Assembly (NCBI GenBank): GCA_958450365.1
Contig: CAUEEP010000145.1
Span: 248,001 to 312,000 of the forward strand
Direction: 5' to 3'
DNA length: 64,000 bases
Origin: Mesorhabditis belari
Lineage: Eukaryota; Nematoda; Chromadorea; Rhabditida; Rhabditidae
The position numbers and the translations under genes are program-made. The notes under the pieces are model-generated. The model searched no databases, was not told the DNA's origin, and saw only the letters and a program-made list of their open reading frames with translations. This document shows, piece after piece, positions 45,087 to 57,100 of this stretch. Every line of letters starts with the position of its first letter. Positions within the stretch are counted from its first letter, which is position 1.

Positions 45087-45965
45087 CCGTATTTTCTCTA
45101 ATAGTAGTGCACCCTGAGCGGCGCCTAAATTGCTCGAAATCTCGAGAACCGCTTATCAGAACCTATCGATGTGGGGTCGGAAAATGAAGCTCACGATAAG
45201 ATCTTGTAGGGATTAGAGTGTTGAGCTTCTGTGTAAACTTTGAAAGCCGTAAAATAGTCACCAACTCGACTCGCTGGGGTGCACTACTATTAGAGAAAAT
45301 ATGGTAATCTAATAGATAGAGGTATCTCATACAAAGAGATGAACAGTTTCAAGTTCCCGAATCGGCCTCGGATCCGTATTTTCTCTAATAGTAGTGCACC
45401 CTGATCGTCGTCTAAATTGCTCGAAATCTCGAGAACCGCTTATCAGAACCTATCGATGTGGGGTCGGAAAATGAAGCTCACGATAAGATCTTGTGGGGGA
45501 TTAGATAGTTGAGCTTCTGCAAAAGCTTGGAAACCGTAAAATAGTTACCAACTCGGCTCGCCGGGGTGCACTACTATTAGAGAAAATACGGTAAGTCTTA
45601 ACTTAAGTCCCATATCAGAACTACCAAAGCACTGTATTGAATAAGTTTTCAATTGACTTGACTTTACTTGACATGATTGAACTATTCAATTGAACTATTT
45701 CAATTGAACTCTTAGAGAAAATACAGTATATATATAAAAGAAAATCAATGCCGTATTCTCTCTAATAGTAGTGCACCCTGATCGTCGTCTAAATTGCTCG
45801 AAATCTCGAGAACTGTTTATCAGAACCTATCGATGTGGGGTCGGAAAATGTAGCTGACGATGAGATCTAGTGGGGGATTAAAGTATTGAGCTTCTGCAAA
45901 AGCTTGGAAACCGTAAAATAGTCATCAACTTAGCTCGGCGAGTTGCACTACTATTAGAGAAAATT
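45087..45965. repeat. Three CTCTAATAGTAGTGCAC MITEs in a row
   Basis: Full palindromic copies lie at about 45087-45306, 45377-45592 and 45752-45965. Each opens TATTTTCTCTAATAGTAGTG (one TATTCTCTC) and carries TCGATGTGGGGTCGGAAAAT inside. They are the best-preserved copies in the window. Confidence 0.92.
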
Positions 45966-47282
45966 AACTATTTTTGGCCTATAGTGAAAAGTTTGATGAG
46001 GGCTAAATTTATCGGCTAAACATTTTCACTCCAGTTTACTAGCAATAAATTTGATATATGATAGTCAAGAAGTAATAGAAATATGATAGAATGTTAGTTA
46101 AACTTGATGTTTCAATTGAACTATTTCAATTGAACTCTTAGAGAAAATACCTCTGGGGAACCACGTGATGCGCCATTTCCTCCAGGATCACCGAAAAACA
46201 ATTTTCGAAAGTTTTAAACACACTGAGAGCTGTCTCTGATACAATAAGTAACCAAATGTTTACATTGTTGTTATATTGTTGAATGACCAAGACATAAAAA
46301 CAAGTTAAGCTCAAAACTAAAGAGAATTTAAACAAAAAAAAAATACAAATATTTACAAATAAAACACACAAGACTAATTCACAGCCTAGATAACTTCACG
46401 AGATAAAATTCCAACTTTAAAAGCATTTAATGATGAAATTTATGATCGGGGAAAGATCGGGGAAAGAAATCCAAAGATTTACAACTCGAGAACCTCTAGA
46501 ATTTTCTAGCAGTTATGGAGAAGACATTGCTATATTGCAAGAGAAAAGTACCCCTTCTGGATGTAGATTGTCGTGAATTAAAAGGAAGAAGGTTAAAAGG
46601 AAGAAGGAAGGAAGAAGGAAGAAGAAAAACTGGATTTTAGTGTTTTCCTTTTACAATTTTAAAGTATTCAATCAAATAAATGATAAAGCGGCGTTAAGAT
46701 TTCAGGAGAAAAGATTTTAAGTCTAGGTTTCCAAGAGTAGACTTGTTAAAGTCAATTTTTTATAAAGTGATTCGGGTAAAATCCTTTTGGATCTTTTCAA
46801 GTTTTAGAGAAGCTTTAGTGGAGGACCATACAAGTGATGCATTTCTTGTAATTGAACCCCATCCCTCTAATAGAATCCCTCCTCTAATAGAGCCCCACCT
46901 TAGAGGAGTTATGAAAAAATAGGGCCCCATGAGGGTCAATTAAAGGAAATACGATAGTCAAGAATTCGATGAAAAGTCAGAACAATCTCGTAAATCTTTG
47001 AAAAGAAAACTTTTCTGGATTTAAAGTTGAAATGATAATCATTGCCTTGGTAAGTCTATTACTTTATAGTCTTCATCCACTTCAAAGCCTTGATCTCAAA
47101 TCGCATCACTAGCAAAAACTCTTAGAACTCAGGAATCTCGTCTAGAAAAAGTTTTCTCGAGCATTTCGATAAACATCTTATCTCAATTTCGAATCTCTCT
47201 AACTTTTTTTAGCACTTCCTCGGGAAATGATCACAACTTTCATATAAAATTTATTGCTTTGGTGTTTCAAAATGACACGAGT
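45966..47282. other. Intergenic stretch downstream of gene B
   Basis: Purine-rich GGAAGAA runs lie near 46590-46625. A degraded CCCTCTAATAGA triplet lies near 46860-46920. No coding exon is supported. Confidence 0.5.
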
Positions 47283-50200
47283 CTATTGACGATCATCCAC
47301 ACCAACGGAATCAGTTCCATCATCTTTTTTAGTCGCATCATAATTCAGCTCTTTCTTGTTGACTCGTTGATCATATTCCTCATGGTAGATCACATATCGT
47401 CCATGGTATTTAATCCAGATGGCACGGTATGGACCATAGAGATCTTTTCCATCTAAAAAGGATCATATAATTATTTTTTTATAAGATCTATCTATTGGGT
47501 TGGTGAATTGAAAACTGCGGGACTTTGAACTAAAATTTATTCAACATAAAATCATCAATTCATTCCAAATAATTTCCATTATTATTGACGACTTCTGCCC
47601 ATTTTACAGGCAATTTGCGGATTCCTCTTTCGTAGTAGGATTTTGGTTTGTGTGTGAGACAAGTGTGAGACTCAAAAATGGAGGACTGGAGATGTCCCAG
47701 TTTGAGCACTTTCTTCAAAAGAAACCCATTTCGGTGTCAATGGAAAAGTTGTAGAGAATCAAAAATTAAGCTTATATCCAAATTTTCAGAACGATTCAAG
47801 AACTGGTTTTCAAGAAATGCCAAATTTACGAATTTTTACAAAGCTTGCATTTTAAGCGAAACTACTAAGTGTATCTTTTTGGAAATTTGGCTATAATCCT
47901 AATTATTGATTCTCTACAACCTTTTTATTGACACCAAAATGGGTTTCTTTTGAAGAAAGTGCTCAAACTGGGACATCTCCAGTCCTCCATTTTTGAGTCT
48001 CACACTTGTCTCACACACAAACCAAAATCCTACTACGAAAGAGGAATCCGCAAATTGCCTATAAAATGGGCAGAAATCGTCAATAATAATGGAAATTATT
48101 TGGAATGAATTGATGATTTTATGTTGAATAAATTTTAGTTCAAAGTCCCGCAGTTTTCAATTCACCAACCCAATATTTTCAATTTCCCTCAAAATCCTTT
48201 TTTTGTGCCCAGTACGCTAAAAGTTTCAAGAGCTTTTATAATTATGATATTTTGTTGATATTTTAAATCTTAAACAAGCTCAAATTTTAATCTACAGATT
48301 AAACTTGTTTATCTACTATATCTAGCTCAACTCAATTGTTTCAGATTCTAAAGCTTTTAAAGCTAAATCTCTAAATCTAGTTAATGATTTTTTCAAAACC
48401 TGAGATTGTTGAAGTTTTGCAAGATTTAGGAGATTGTAAAGTTTTGTTTCTACGACGGAAATCTATGCAAAGCTGTCATTGTCAAAAGAGTTTCAACGTA
48501 TCCTTACTGTCATTGATCAAGTATCGATTCTCGTAGATGAGCACTCCGCCATCACCGGAGTAGGTCTCCTAAAAGCTCTTGGGTTTTATACTTCGCAAGA
48601 TCTGCAGATTTGGTTAAATATTACCGCATTTTCCTGTAAGTGCACCCCGCCGAGCCGAGTTGATGCCTATTTTACAGTTTCCAATTTTTCCCAGCAGCTC
48701 AACACTTTAATCCCCCACAAGATCTCATCGTTAGCTACATTTTCCGATCCCACATCGATAGGTTCTGATAAGCGGTTTTCAAGATTTCAAGCAATTTAGG
48801 CCAAGCTTACGGTGCACTACTATTAGGGAAAATACGGTGTTTCTTTCTAAAAGTTACAACTTTCTGTTAACACATTTGCGACGATATGGCCACTGGTGGG
48901 CGGTGTATGGATTTAGCACTTTTTTTGAGGCCGATTAGGCTGAAGATTTGCAATCAGGGGTTTTCGAAGGGTGCGGAATTTGAATCCGTTATTAGTTTTT
49001 AAAGAAAATTTATTACTCACCTATCTGTGGACAACTTTAGTGAGAATCCGCCCTAATTCGGACCCTCCTTTGAGCTGTATCCGGTTATCTAATAATCCGT
49101 ATTTTCCCTAATAGTAGTGCACCTCGCTGAGCCGAGTCGATGCCTATTTTGCAGTTTCCAAGTTTTCCCAGAAGCTCAACACTCTAATCTCGCATGAGTA
49201 TCTATTTGAGCAATATTCACTCGCTAACGAAACTCTCACCTAAACACTTTAATTTCGAATCTCTAATCCTCACAAGATCTCGTTTTCAGCTACATTTCCC
49301 GACCCCACATCGATAGGTTCTAATAAGCGCTTTTCAAAATTTCAAGCAATTTAGGCCCAGCTTAGAACTAGTATTAGCGAAAATACAGTATTTGTAAGGT
49401 TACCTTTTGAATCTAAATTTGCATGAGTATCTATTTGAGCAATATTCACTCGCTAACGAAACTCTCACCTTCGCCAATTCCGAGCGAGCGTTGTGAATCT
49501 TCTTGCGGGATTCACGGATGTGCTTGAAGATCTCTAAAATAATAAGAATCTATTGTATTTTGAGTTAAGGGGATATTTTCAGTTGTTGTCTTGGAAAACT
49601 CACCCTTGGGTCGATACAAAACTTTTTTCTCATTGGAGACAACCAAAACGGCGTGAGGGTGGTACAACTCACGGAGTCCCTCATAATCGCCATCATAGAT
49701 CAGCCTTTGGTATTCCTAGAATAGAAATTTTAAGCTCACTCTGATATTCTAATTGTTAAAAGTTTTGAAAATAGTATGTTTTAAGCTTTAAAGTTTTAAC
49801 TTTTATCACTTCATTGCCGAAAAACCTGCCCGAACTCGCCGTCAGCGTGGCGCAGTCGAGAGCGTGCTTGTCTACGATTCACACGGGCCGGGTTCGATTC
49901 CCGAATTCTCACCAAACTTTGGTTTTTAAATTTCTTTTAAATGACACAACTACAATATATTCTAAGGTCTTCTAAAGAAGTTTTATCTTTATTGGTCAAA
50001 ACACGGCCGAGAAAGTGCCCTACAGGCAGACACTGCTCTTTTTTATATACAGTACTGGACAATGAAATATCATATGTGAAAAAAGATCGTCACTTTCGCG
50101 CGTCTGTAACTCCCTTGCCTTTGAGTTTAAACTATTAGTGTTATACATTTTCTGAAAGCTCTTTTCAAGGGCTACACAATGGTAATATTAATATTTAGAA

Positions 50201-50663
50201 ATACGGTAAAGACAAGGGAGTTACAGACGGGCGAAAGTGACGATCTTTTTTTAAATATGGTATTTCATTGTCCAGTAGTGTAGTACTATATAATTATATA
50301 TAGCTATTAAACCGGCATAAAAAAAATTTAAGTTGAAGTCATGTAGAAAATGCAAGAGATTGCCGGAGAGCTGTTGACTAGCGCTCATTCAAGCGCTTAT
50401 TAAATGAGTTGTATAAGTCAAATCGAGAAGTTTTTGGTAGATAAATGTTGTCGAGAATTAGGGCTACAACTCTCTATATAACACTTGACACTTCTAAAAT
50501 AAGCTAGACATTTACCAGATACTTTTCCAAAAACTTGTCGCTATACTTTGCGGTAGATTACCTTGACGAGTGGGAGAAGGGTGGCAGCTGGGGAAGTGGC
50601 CGATCCCATGTGTCCGTTGACGGAAACGGCCAGCAGCAAAGCACTGAGGACAATACGGGACAT
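47283..50663 (-). CDS. Secreted NTF2-like (DUF4440/SnoaL-type) protein B, complete
   Basis: This is a paralogue of gene A with the same architecture. Exons 50663-50562, 49715-49604, 49533-49469, 48568-48508 and 47452-47283 give 169 aa. A signal peptide (MSRIVLSALLLAVSVNG) is followed by EYQRLIYDGDYEGLRELYHP, EIFKHIRESRKKIHNARSEL, GGVLIYENRYLIND and GPYRAIWIKYHGRYVIYHEE. The tail is longer and more acidic than in A (YDATKKDDGTDSVGVDDRQ). The ATG is three bases after AATTCAG. It is divergently placed to the chemoreceptor at 54 kb, about 3.4 kb apart. The introns carry a mariner MITE, two CTCTAATAG MITEs, a tRNA-like sequence and a CAGTACTGG MITE. Function is unknown. Confidence 0.87.
47493..48175. 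repeat. Fully palindromic mariner-derived MITE in intron 4 of gene B
   Basis: Both halves are the mariner 3' end in opposite orientation, so both termini read TATTGGGTTGGTGAATTGAA inward. The arms are about 200-300 bases with TA flanks. Confidence 0.92.
48623..49392. repeat. Two CTCTAATAG-family MITEs in intron 3 of gene B
   Basis: Copies lie at about 48623-48838 and 49097-49392. The second is interrupted by a block (GAGTATCTATTTGAGCAATA, CACTCGCTAACGAAACTCTC) that also occurs at 49425-49468 next to exon 3, so part of the exon 3 flank was copied into the MITE. Confidence 0.75.
49841..49913 (+). other. tRNA-like sequence ending in CCA
   Basis: It has GTGGCGCAGTCGAGAGC as an A-box region, GGGTTCGATTCCCG as a T arm and ends TCTCACCA. 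The acceptor halves do not pair. An encoded CCA suggests origin from a mature tRNA, that is a retroposed copy. It lies in intron 1 of gene B. Confidence 0.5.
50048..50283. repeat. CAGTACTGGACAATGAAATA palindromic MITE, copy 2
   Basis: It matches 31668-31911 almost throughout. It lies in intron 1 of gene B. Confidence 0.9.
50356..50556. repeat. GCGCTCATTCAAGCGC repeat family copy
   Basis: It shares TTGACTAGCGCTCATTCAAG and TTTTTGGTAGATAAATGTTG with the 23.3 and 61.6 kb copies. It ends 5 bases before exon 1 of gene B (on the intron side). Confidence 0.8.
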
Positions 50664-52126
50664 TGCCTGAATTCCATGGAGTTAAATTGGTAATGTGAAA
50701 AAGCTGTGAGAAAACCTAACAATCTTGGGATATGGCAATCCAATCAAATACCAAATAGCGCAAGATAATAAACGACTACAGTAAAATGATCTCGTTTATC
50801 ATTTTCATGGTTTTTTTAGCATTTTTATAGCGAAACGGAAAATCTAGTGACTCTATTGTGCACTTTTAAAGATACTGTGCGCTAATGATCATATTATACT
50901 GCAGGAAATTGGTAACTTGTGGCCTAAATACTGTAATTTCATATGGAACTTTTGCTAATTCTTTATTCTTCATTACAGGCTGATTACTTGCAAAGTAGTA
51001 AAGAACGTCCCAAGCGGTCGGGCCGAAGAAATTAAAGAATTTCTAATCTCTAAGTCTAAGGATTTCAAAAAGTTTAAGAAATCTATCCTAAATTCAGCTA
51101 GCTTATTGATAGCTTATGGATAACTTTATATATTCGACTAGCGGAGAGATCTAATAAATCTTTGAGATTGAATCATTTCCTCCTTCCCCTTTGATCATCA
51201 AACATCAAAAAAGCAAGGAAGGAAAAGAAAAACACGAATTATCGCAGAGAAAAATCACTTCCTCTTTCAAATCAAACCGTGTTTTGACCAAAATTTTCAA
51301 AGAGAAAAGGTTTTTGAGCTAAACGATGAAGATTTTCTTTAGCCACTGTAACATTCTAAAAACTTTAGCAATAATAATTTCTATAAGCTCTATAAGTTAA
51401 AGCTAAAATTTGCATAGCATTGCTCATCGTTTGTGTCTATTTATTCAGCTCATTGAGCAGCTTTCCGAATATCGATGAGTTGCCATCTTAAGCTTAAAAA
51501 GATGCTGAATTTAAAACTTTTGCTATCTAAATTTAGTTGTTAAGGAAGTGTTTTTATGTCTAGAACAATCGGCTACATTTGAGCGATGTTTGTGCTTAAA
51601 ATTGAATGTATAAAAGTGTATAGACGGTTAAATTTAGTGGAACAATTTTACAAAAGCAATTTTGTAAAACAATTTGTGTATTTAGAAAAAACAACTTCAA
51701 AGGCGGAATTATTTTATTCAACTAAATTTAGTTTTTATGAAGAATGGGCAGTTTTAGAGCTCTTTTATGTGAAAATGATTAAATTGAGCTCAAATGATGT
51801 CACTCAATTGCACTCTAACCATAAGCAAAACACAAATCTTAACACTAGGCTTATCCCCTCAGCTAATTCATTTACTAAAACATGTAAATTTTTGGAAGCT
51901 ACCGTAATCGTAAGTTTGCCTCTAGCTTTTATCCAATCTACCCACTTTTTGTTCAATTCTGTAAGAACTTTAGAAAACAAACGGCTCAATGTATTGAGAC
52001 TTGCTCATTTTGTTTGGCAATGCCACTTTCTGCCAGGAGCAAGTAAGTCCTAGTTCGGCACTCAATAGCAGAGTATCTAGATCATTTTCTAGATCACTTC
52101 TAGATCTCTAGATCATTTCTCGTAAG
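50664..52126. other. Divergent spacer between gene B and the chemoreceptor, partly duplicated at 62.1-62.6 kb
   Basis: 50664-50728 and about 51690-52060 recur at 62113-62178 and about 62195-62560. A 155-codon plus frame at 51586-52053 is broken by stops in the second copy, so it is probably not a gene. Confidence 0.6.
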
Positions 52127-52718
52127 TATTGGGTTGTCCAGTTATGAATGCGCGTTTTTACTATTTTGTAAATTTCTCAAGATATCGAACAGATGTAGAT
52201 GAGTGTTATATATCATTCGAAAGCTGAAGAATTTGTCAATTTCCCAAAATGTAGAGATCTCCTCTACATTTTGGAATAAAAAAGAATTCATTCAACTTTT
52301 TGGGAAATTGACTGCACAAAGGGAGAGGTCGTTTTCGAAAAAAAACCATTTCAGCTTAGCTATTCCTCAAGTTTTATGGTGTAAAATAACCGCCCAGAAA
52401 AGTAAAGATGCTCTGAAATTGTTATATTTTTAAAAAAGTTGTATAGATATATCTATTGGCCAAACATCAAACGGTTAACTCAATTTGAGCGGAGCCAAAA
52501 CTTGATCCAAAGGCACCCTTCCATTTTTTGGCCACCTCTTCTTCTGTGCAGTCAATTTCCCAAAAAGCTGAACAAATTCACAAACTTTTTATATCAAAAT
52601 GTAGAGGAGATCTTCAGCTTTCGAATAATACTCATATATATCTTTTTCTTGATTTCGGTATCTTGAGAAATTTACAAAATAGTAAAAAAACACGCATTCA
52701 TAACTGGACAACCCAATA
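52127..52718. repeat. GGGTTGTCCAGTTATGAATG MITE, full-length copy
   Basis: It has both termini and the central GGCCAAACATCAAACGG block. It is absent from the duplicated segment at 62 kb, so it may have inserted after the duplication (or been lost there). Confidence 0.9.
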
Positions 52719-53240
52719 CAACGTGATTGTAAAAGTACAAAACCTTGTACAAAAACCCAGCTTGTACTCTTTAATAGTAAGATTGTTTTCTCACGTAGCT
52801 TGATCACAAAAATATCATTTTAGCCAACATTTGCCATCTAAATTTGGTTCTTAAAGAGAGTTTTAAAGTCCAGAATAAGCAGCTACAGTAGAATGGCACC
52901 CGTGGTTAAAATTCGATTGACCAAGTGTATAGACGATTCAAATTTGGTGAGACAATTTTACGAAAGCTCAGCGTGTACTGCTTAAGATAGCAAGATTTCT
53001 TTCTCTTGAGCACCAAGTGTATTGTTAAGCAAATTGTTAAGAGATTCGGTGACTTTATTTAACTAAAAAAAGCCTTTGTAGCACTTGTTTATAATAATTT
53101 ATTCAAAAAAAGACTAACCCGAGAGATCATTGAGCACTTTCACAAAAAGTAATGAATAAAACCATAATGATAAAGACCAGTAGAGGAAAATAATCAGCTT
53201 ATTATAGGTTCTAGATCTAGCAAAAATCATTAAGAACTTA

Positions 53241-53318
53241 TTAAACACAAAATATTTCTTGATTTTTGGTTAGAAATTGATGAATATCCTCAGAGATGTC
53301 GTCGAGAAGTTTCTTCAT
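53241..53318 (-). CDS. Possible short terminal exon, no family
   Basis: On the minus strand CTTTTTTCAG is followed directly by ATGAAGAAACTTCTCGACGA and an open frame of 25 residues to TAA (53241-53243): MKKLLDDISEDIHQFLTKN and six more. It could be the end of a trans-spliced micro-ORF or of a gene whose other exons are hidden by the adjacent repeat. Confidence 0.25.
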   Translation of the reverse strand: MKKLLDDISEDIHQFLTKNQEIFCV

Positions 53319-53339
53319 CTGAAAAAAGTTTAAGTGTTG

Positions 53340-53640
53340 TATTGGGTTGGGGAGAATGAGTCGGCGCCCAACTTTAAAGGGACTTTTTGCACACATAAAG
53401 CCTTCTTTAAACATACGTTTGGTTTCATCAAAAGGATCCACTATTTCTCTACAAAATGGCTTTTGAGAGATTCCACAAAGCTTTTCTTTCGTGGAGTTTA
53501 TGAACTTCCAAACGCAGCTGGTTAAAATGGCAAAGAGTCCGACTCATCATTTGAACAGTTTCTTTAACATAAACCTTCTTTGGTGTTTATATAAAAAAGA
53601 CAGAGCACATTCAATTACTTAAGTTGCCAAATTTGCAGGA
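53340..53640 (+). mobile_element. Solo mariner-type terminus with a short broken coding remnant
   Basis: It starts TATTGGGTTGGGGAGAATGA, a TA-flanked mariner-like end. The following plus frame ends in STKLFFRGVYELPN, which resembles the mariner transposase C-terminus (F..GI..LP.RW). No opposite terminus was found. Confidence 0.4.
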
Positions 53641-54104
53641 AGATCCCACCAATGGTTTTTTCTAGATCACAGTTTGTAGTTTTTGTGAAAAAATGGCTTT
53701 TTTCTTGAGCGGAGGCGCTGTTTGAATTTTCAAAATAAAATAATACTTATTTATAATAAACCAATTCTTAAAAAATTAAGTAGAAATAAAAACGACGAAA
53801 ATAAAGAAAAAGCTCCGGAAGCTTTTGAAGTTACAAAACACACCTTGACAACAATAAGTGATGTAACCAGGATCATGATAGGTGATCGTATCCTAAAATT
53901 AGAGTATTATAAACAGTAAGGTTTAACAAATGTTCATTACAGGCTGAAAATTATTTCTTAAAGTTTACAGCTGTCTCCTGACTCTCAAAAAACACCTGTT
54001 TCCATTTTTATTTCCAATTCGTCCACTCTACTTTTTGGGTTCACAAATGGTCACACTTTTCCACTTTTCCTCACTTCCATCACTTTTCCCACTATCAAAC
54101 TCAA

Positions 54105-57100
54105 ATGTCAGAATATTCGATTCTCGAGACTCTTTATTTAATTCCACTTCCAATCGATGGCCTTATTTGCTCACTCACCATTGGAATATTCAGTTGTGTG
54201 AAAGCTCCAGCTCATATTAAAACGTTCAGAATGATTCAAATTGCGATCATTGTAAGTAAATGATAATTTTGTGTTGATTCTAAGCAAATGATCGTTTTTA
54301 TCATTACTTATTATAAGAGAGAGACTATATCTGTGTGTCTGTCTGTTATGCGATTTTAGAGATTTGGCTGAAAATTGAACCGATTTGGCTGAAAATTTGG
54401 GTCTCTGTGTCTAATTTTATCTAATTTTAAAAAATCAAATTAGTTCTGAGGGTTCGTGGGATCGTTTTTTGTAAAAAGTGGAATTACTGAAACTCCTTTA
54501 TACGCCTGGTCGAGTGGTCTAAGACTGTCAATCTGGCGCTGGAGAAAGGGTTGTTGGTTTCAATTGGGTGAACAGCTTAAATATTTTATTGGGCATTGAC
54601 GATAACACTTTACCAAGCTTTCAATGAGAATCTAGCTCATTTTAAGTCTATCTTGGTGATTTGTATCCAGGATTTCCGATCTCAATCAAACACTCCTGTT
54701 ATCTGATAGATACAGGCCATACATGATGTTTTGAAAAACGAAGGAAATGTCCTTTCGATAAGGACGGCATTTTCAAAACATAAAAGAAGGAAGCCAAATT
54801 AGGGTGGCCAATTTGTGCGACTTGAGCGGTTTGCAAGGTTGGCCAATCAAGTTTCTGTACCTTCTACAAACTTCTGTGTCGACCATCAAATCCCTTTATC
54901 ATTTTGACATGAACATCGAGTTACGGCTCTTACGGCAAATTCCATTTCTTGCCCAATTGATTGTTCTCGACTTTCCTTTACTTTGGCCTCCTTGAATTTT
55001 CGCGCAAATATAGCAATGTGGCAGGAAAATTTCCAATTTTGCTAACTCAATAATGACGTCCGTCAGTTTATTATCTTCAATGGCTTCATCATCGCTCATC
55101 TTGAAAGAAAAGTCCAAAAAAGAAATGATTCTAATTTTCTGTGAGGGGAGTGGCTTGCCAGTTGGCTCGTTCAAAACTGTCTGCCGCAGCAGGAGACGTT
55201 CATCAACAAAATCTTGCCGAGGATGGCAGGAAATCAATCAGCCGATTTGTTTTTGCTATTTCTGGTATAAAAAGCATCAAATGAAAACAAAATAATAGTT
55301 ATCGGCGATAAAAATTTCTAACTTGGAATTAGCCTCGATTGTTACCCCCTTTAACATCTCATTTTAGCTATGTTCCCTATCAATGACGATTACTTTGTCC
55401 TTCACTCGCCCCGTCCTTACCCCATCTGTCACCATCATTTCAGCAAGTTCAATAAATTTCAGTCAAACGGAGATTCTCATATTTGGTGTAAGATGAGATG
55501 GTTATTGTTTCTTGTTAACTGCAAATTCTAGCACATTTATTTTTTTGTCTCTATCTTTCATCTTCTTTTACATGCGTGTAACTTTTTTCTTCGATGTCTC
55601 GCTATATCGTCTCCAGAATGGGAAATTCGAGTTCGACGAATAATTTCTGTATGAAAAGAAATCAATTTTGAAAAATGTTAATTTTTTTAGTTTTTTTTCA
55701 CGAACGTATTTCTTTTCGTGGTCCCAAGCGTCTTTTACACTGATTATTTGGTGATTCCTTATCAAACACACGAAGATAATAGGGTAACTTTATTTACATT
55801 AAAAATTTTTAGAGAAAAATACAACTGAATAATTCTTAGATCAAAGCTTCAATTGATTTATCGGTTCTTATAAACGATTCGAATCTTCCCCTGACACTTG
55901 CATTCATCGGACTTTCGCTGGCCATTGCGGTGAGGTTGATCTTTCAAATAAATTAAAGTCCGTGTCGAGCTCATACTTTAAACTAAAAATACGTTAACTT
56001 ATTTGTTAAGTAATACCGGAATAACTTAAATCGTCTCAAAGTTAAGCTTTTAGTTGGGTCATTGTTATTGTAACTCTTTTATACAAACTTCCTCATCTCG
56101 GGCCTCCTCTGAGTATCAAAATACAAACGATGCATCAACAATTATTACGAGTTTCGTTAGTTCAGGTATATGAGTGGATTCTCGGATGATATTAATTAGG
56201 TACTCCGGAAAATGACTGCATTTTTCTTAATGATTTCCAATTGCAAAAATTTTTATTTAAGAAAAATCAAATTAATCGAAATAACAACCGTTAGAATCAA
56301 TACACTTTTGCCAACGAGTAGCCAGTTTTTCGATCCCTGCAGCGAGAAAAGTCGGGCTGTCTAGAGCCGATGAAGTTGATAGAATTTGTCTTCGATAGAA
56401 TTTTTCACCTTTGTTGCGTTCTTGAAAATTTTAGCTCGACCTCTAGTCGAGCTGTCTAGAGGCGATGATGTTTTTCACCTTTCTTTCGTTTTTGAAAATT
56501 CTAGGTTTCAAAGAGCGGACCGACCGACCGTTCACAGATCTATTATCTATACCAGGGAATTCTGTCAAGTCAAGATCGAGTTTTGGCCCATCTGATTGAC
56601 TTTTCATCAAGGATTCCGGTAAAACTTAAAGCAGATTCAGAATCCCCGATGAAAAGCCTATCAGATGGGCCGAGGCTCATGTGAAAACTCGAGCTTGACT
56701 TGACAAATATCGGTAGTTAAAACCTCACTTAAACTAATTGTAACAAAGTATCATTAAAAATATCTAGATAATCTTTTTCATGACAATATCTTTTCTACCT
56801 TGGATTGTATTAGCTTTATCAACAATTGTTCAAGATAAGCAAACAAGTAAGTATTAGGTACGGAAAAAATTAATGTCGTATTTTTTTACTAAATTTCCAA
56901 CGTTCATAAAATTTTTATTTCAAAAGCAATTTAATCAAAGTGAAAACTAGTAGAATCTATACATGATTGCCAACGTTTGGCTAACTTGTACATTCCTAAA
57001 GTGTAGAACACGGACCCCATTGAATCGATAAACTCCTTAACGCCATTTTCGACCTCCCCTTGAGTAGCAAAGCATATCTCCGATAAGAAGTGATCGAGGA

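Larger units (their letters stand above)
53722..55290. repeat. Segmental duplication, upstream copy (partner 62594-64000)
   Basis: About 1.4 kb including chemoreceptor exon 1, its upstream region and the first part of intron 1 is repeated at the window end at roughly 90-95 percent identity by eye. Confidence 0.92.

Noticed and set aside
46138..46371. Hydrophobic minus-strand frame
   Set aside because: AT-rich composition gives hydrophobic codons by chance; no acceptor, start context or homologous motif.
49841..49913. Functional tRNA gene
   Set aside because: The acceptor halves do not pair and CCA is encoded, which nuclear tRNA genes of animals normally lack.
51586..52053. 155-codon plus-strand frame
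   Set aside because: The duplicated copy at 62.2-62.6 kb has stops in the same frame, no family motif is visible, and it lies in the spacer of a divergent gene pair.
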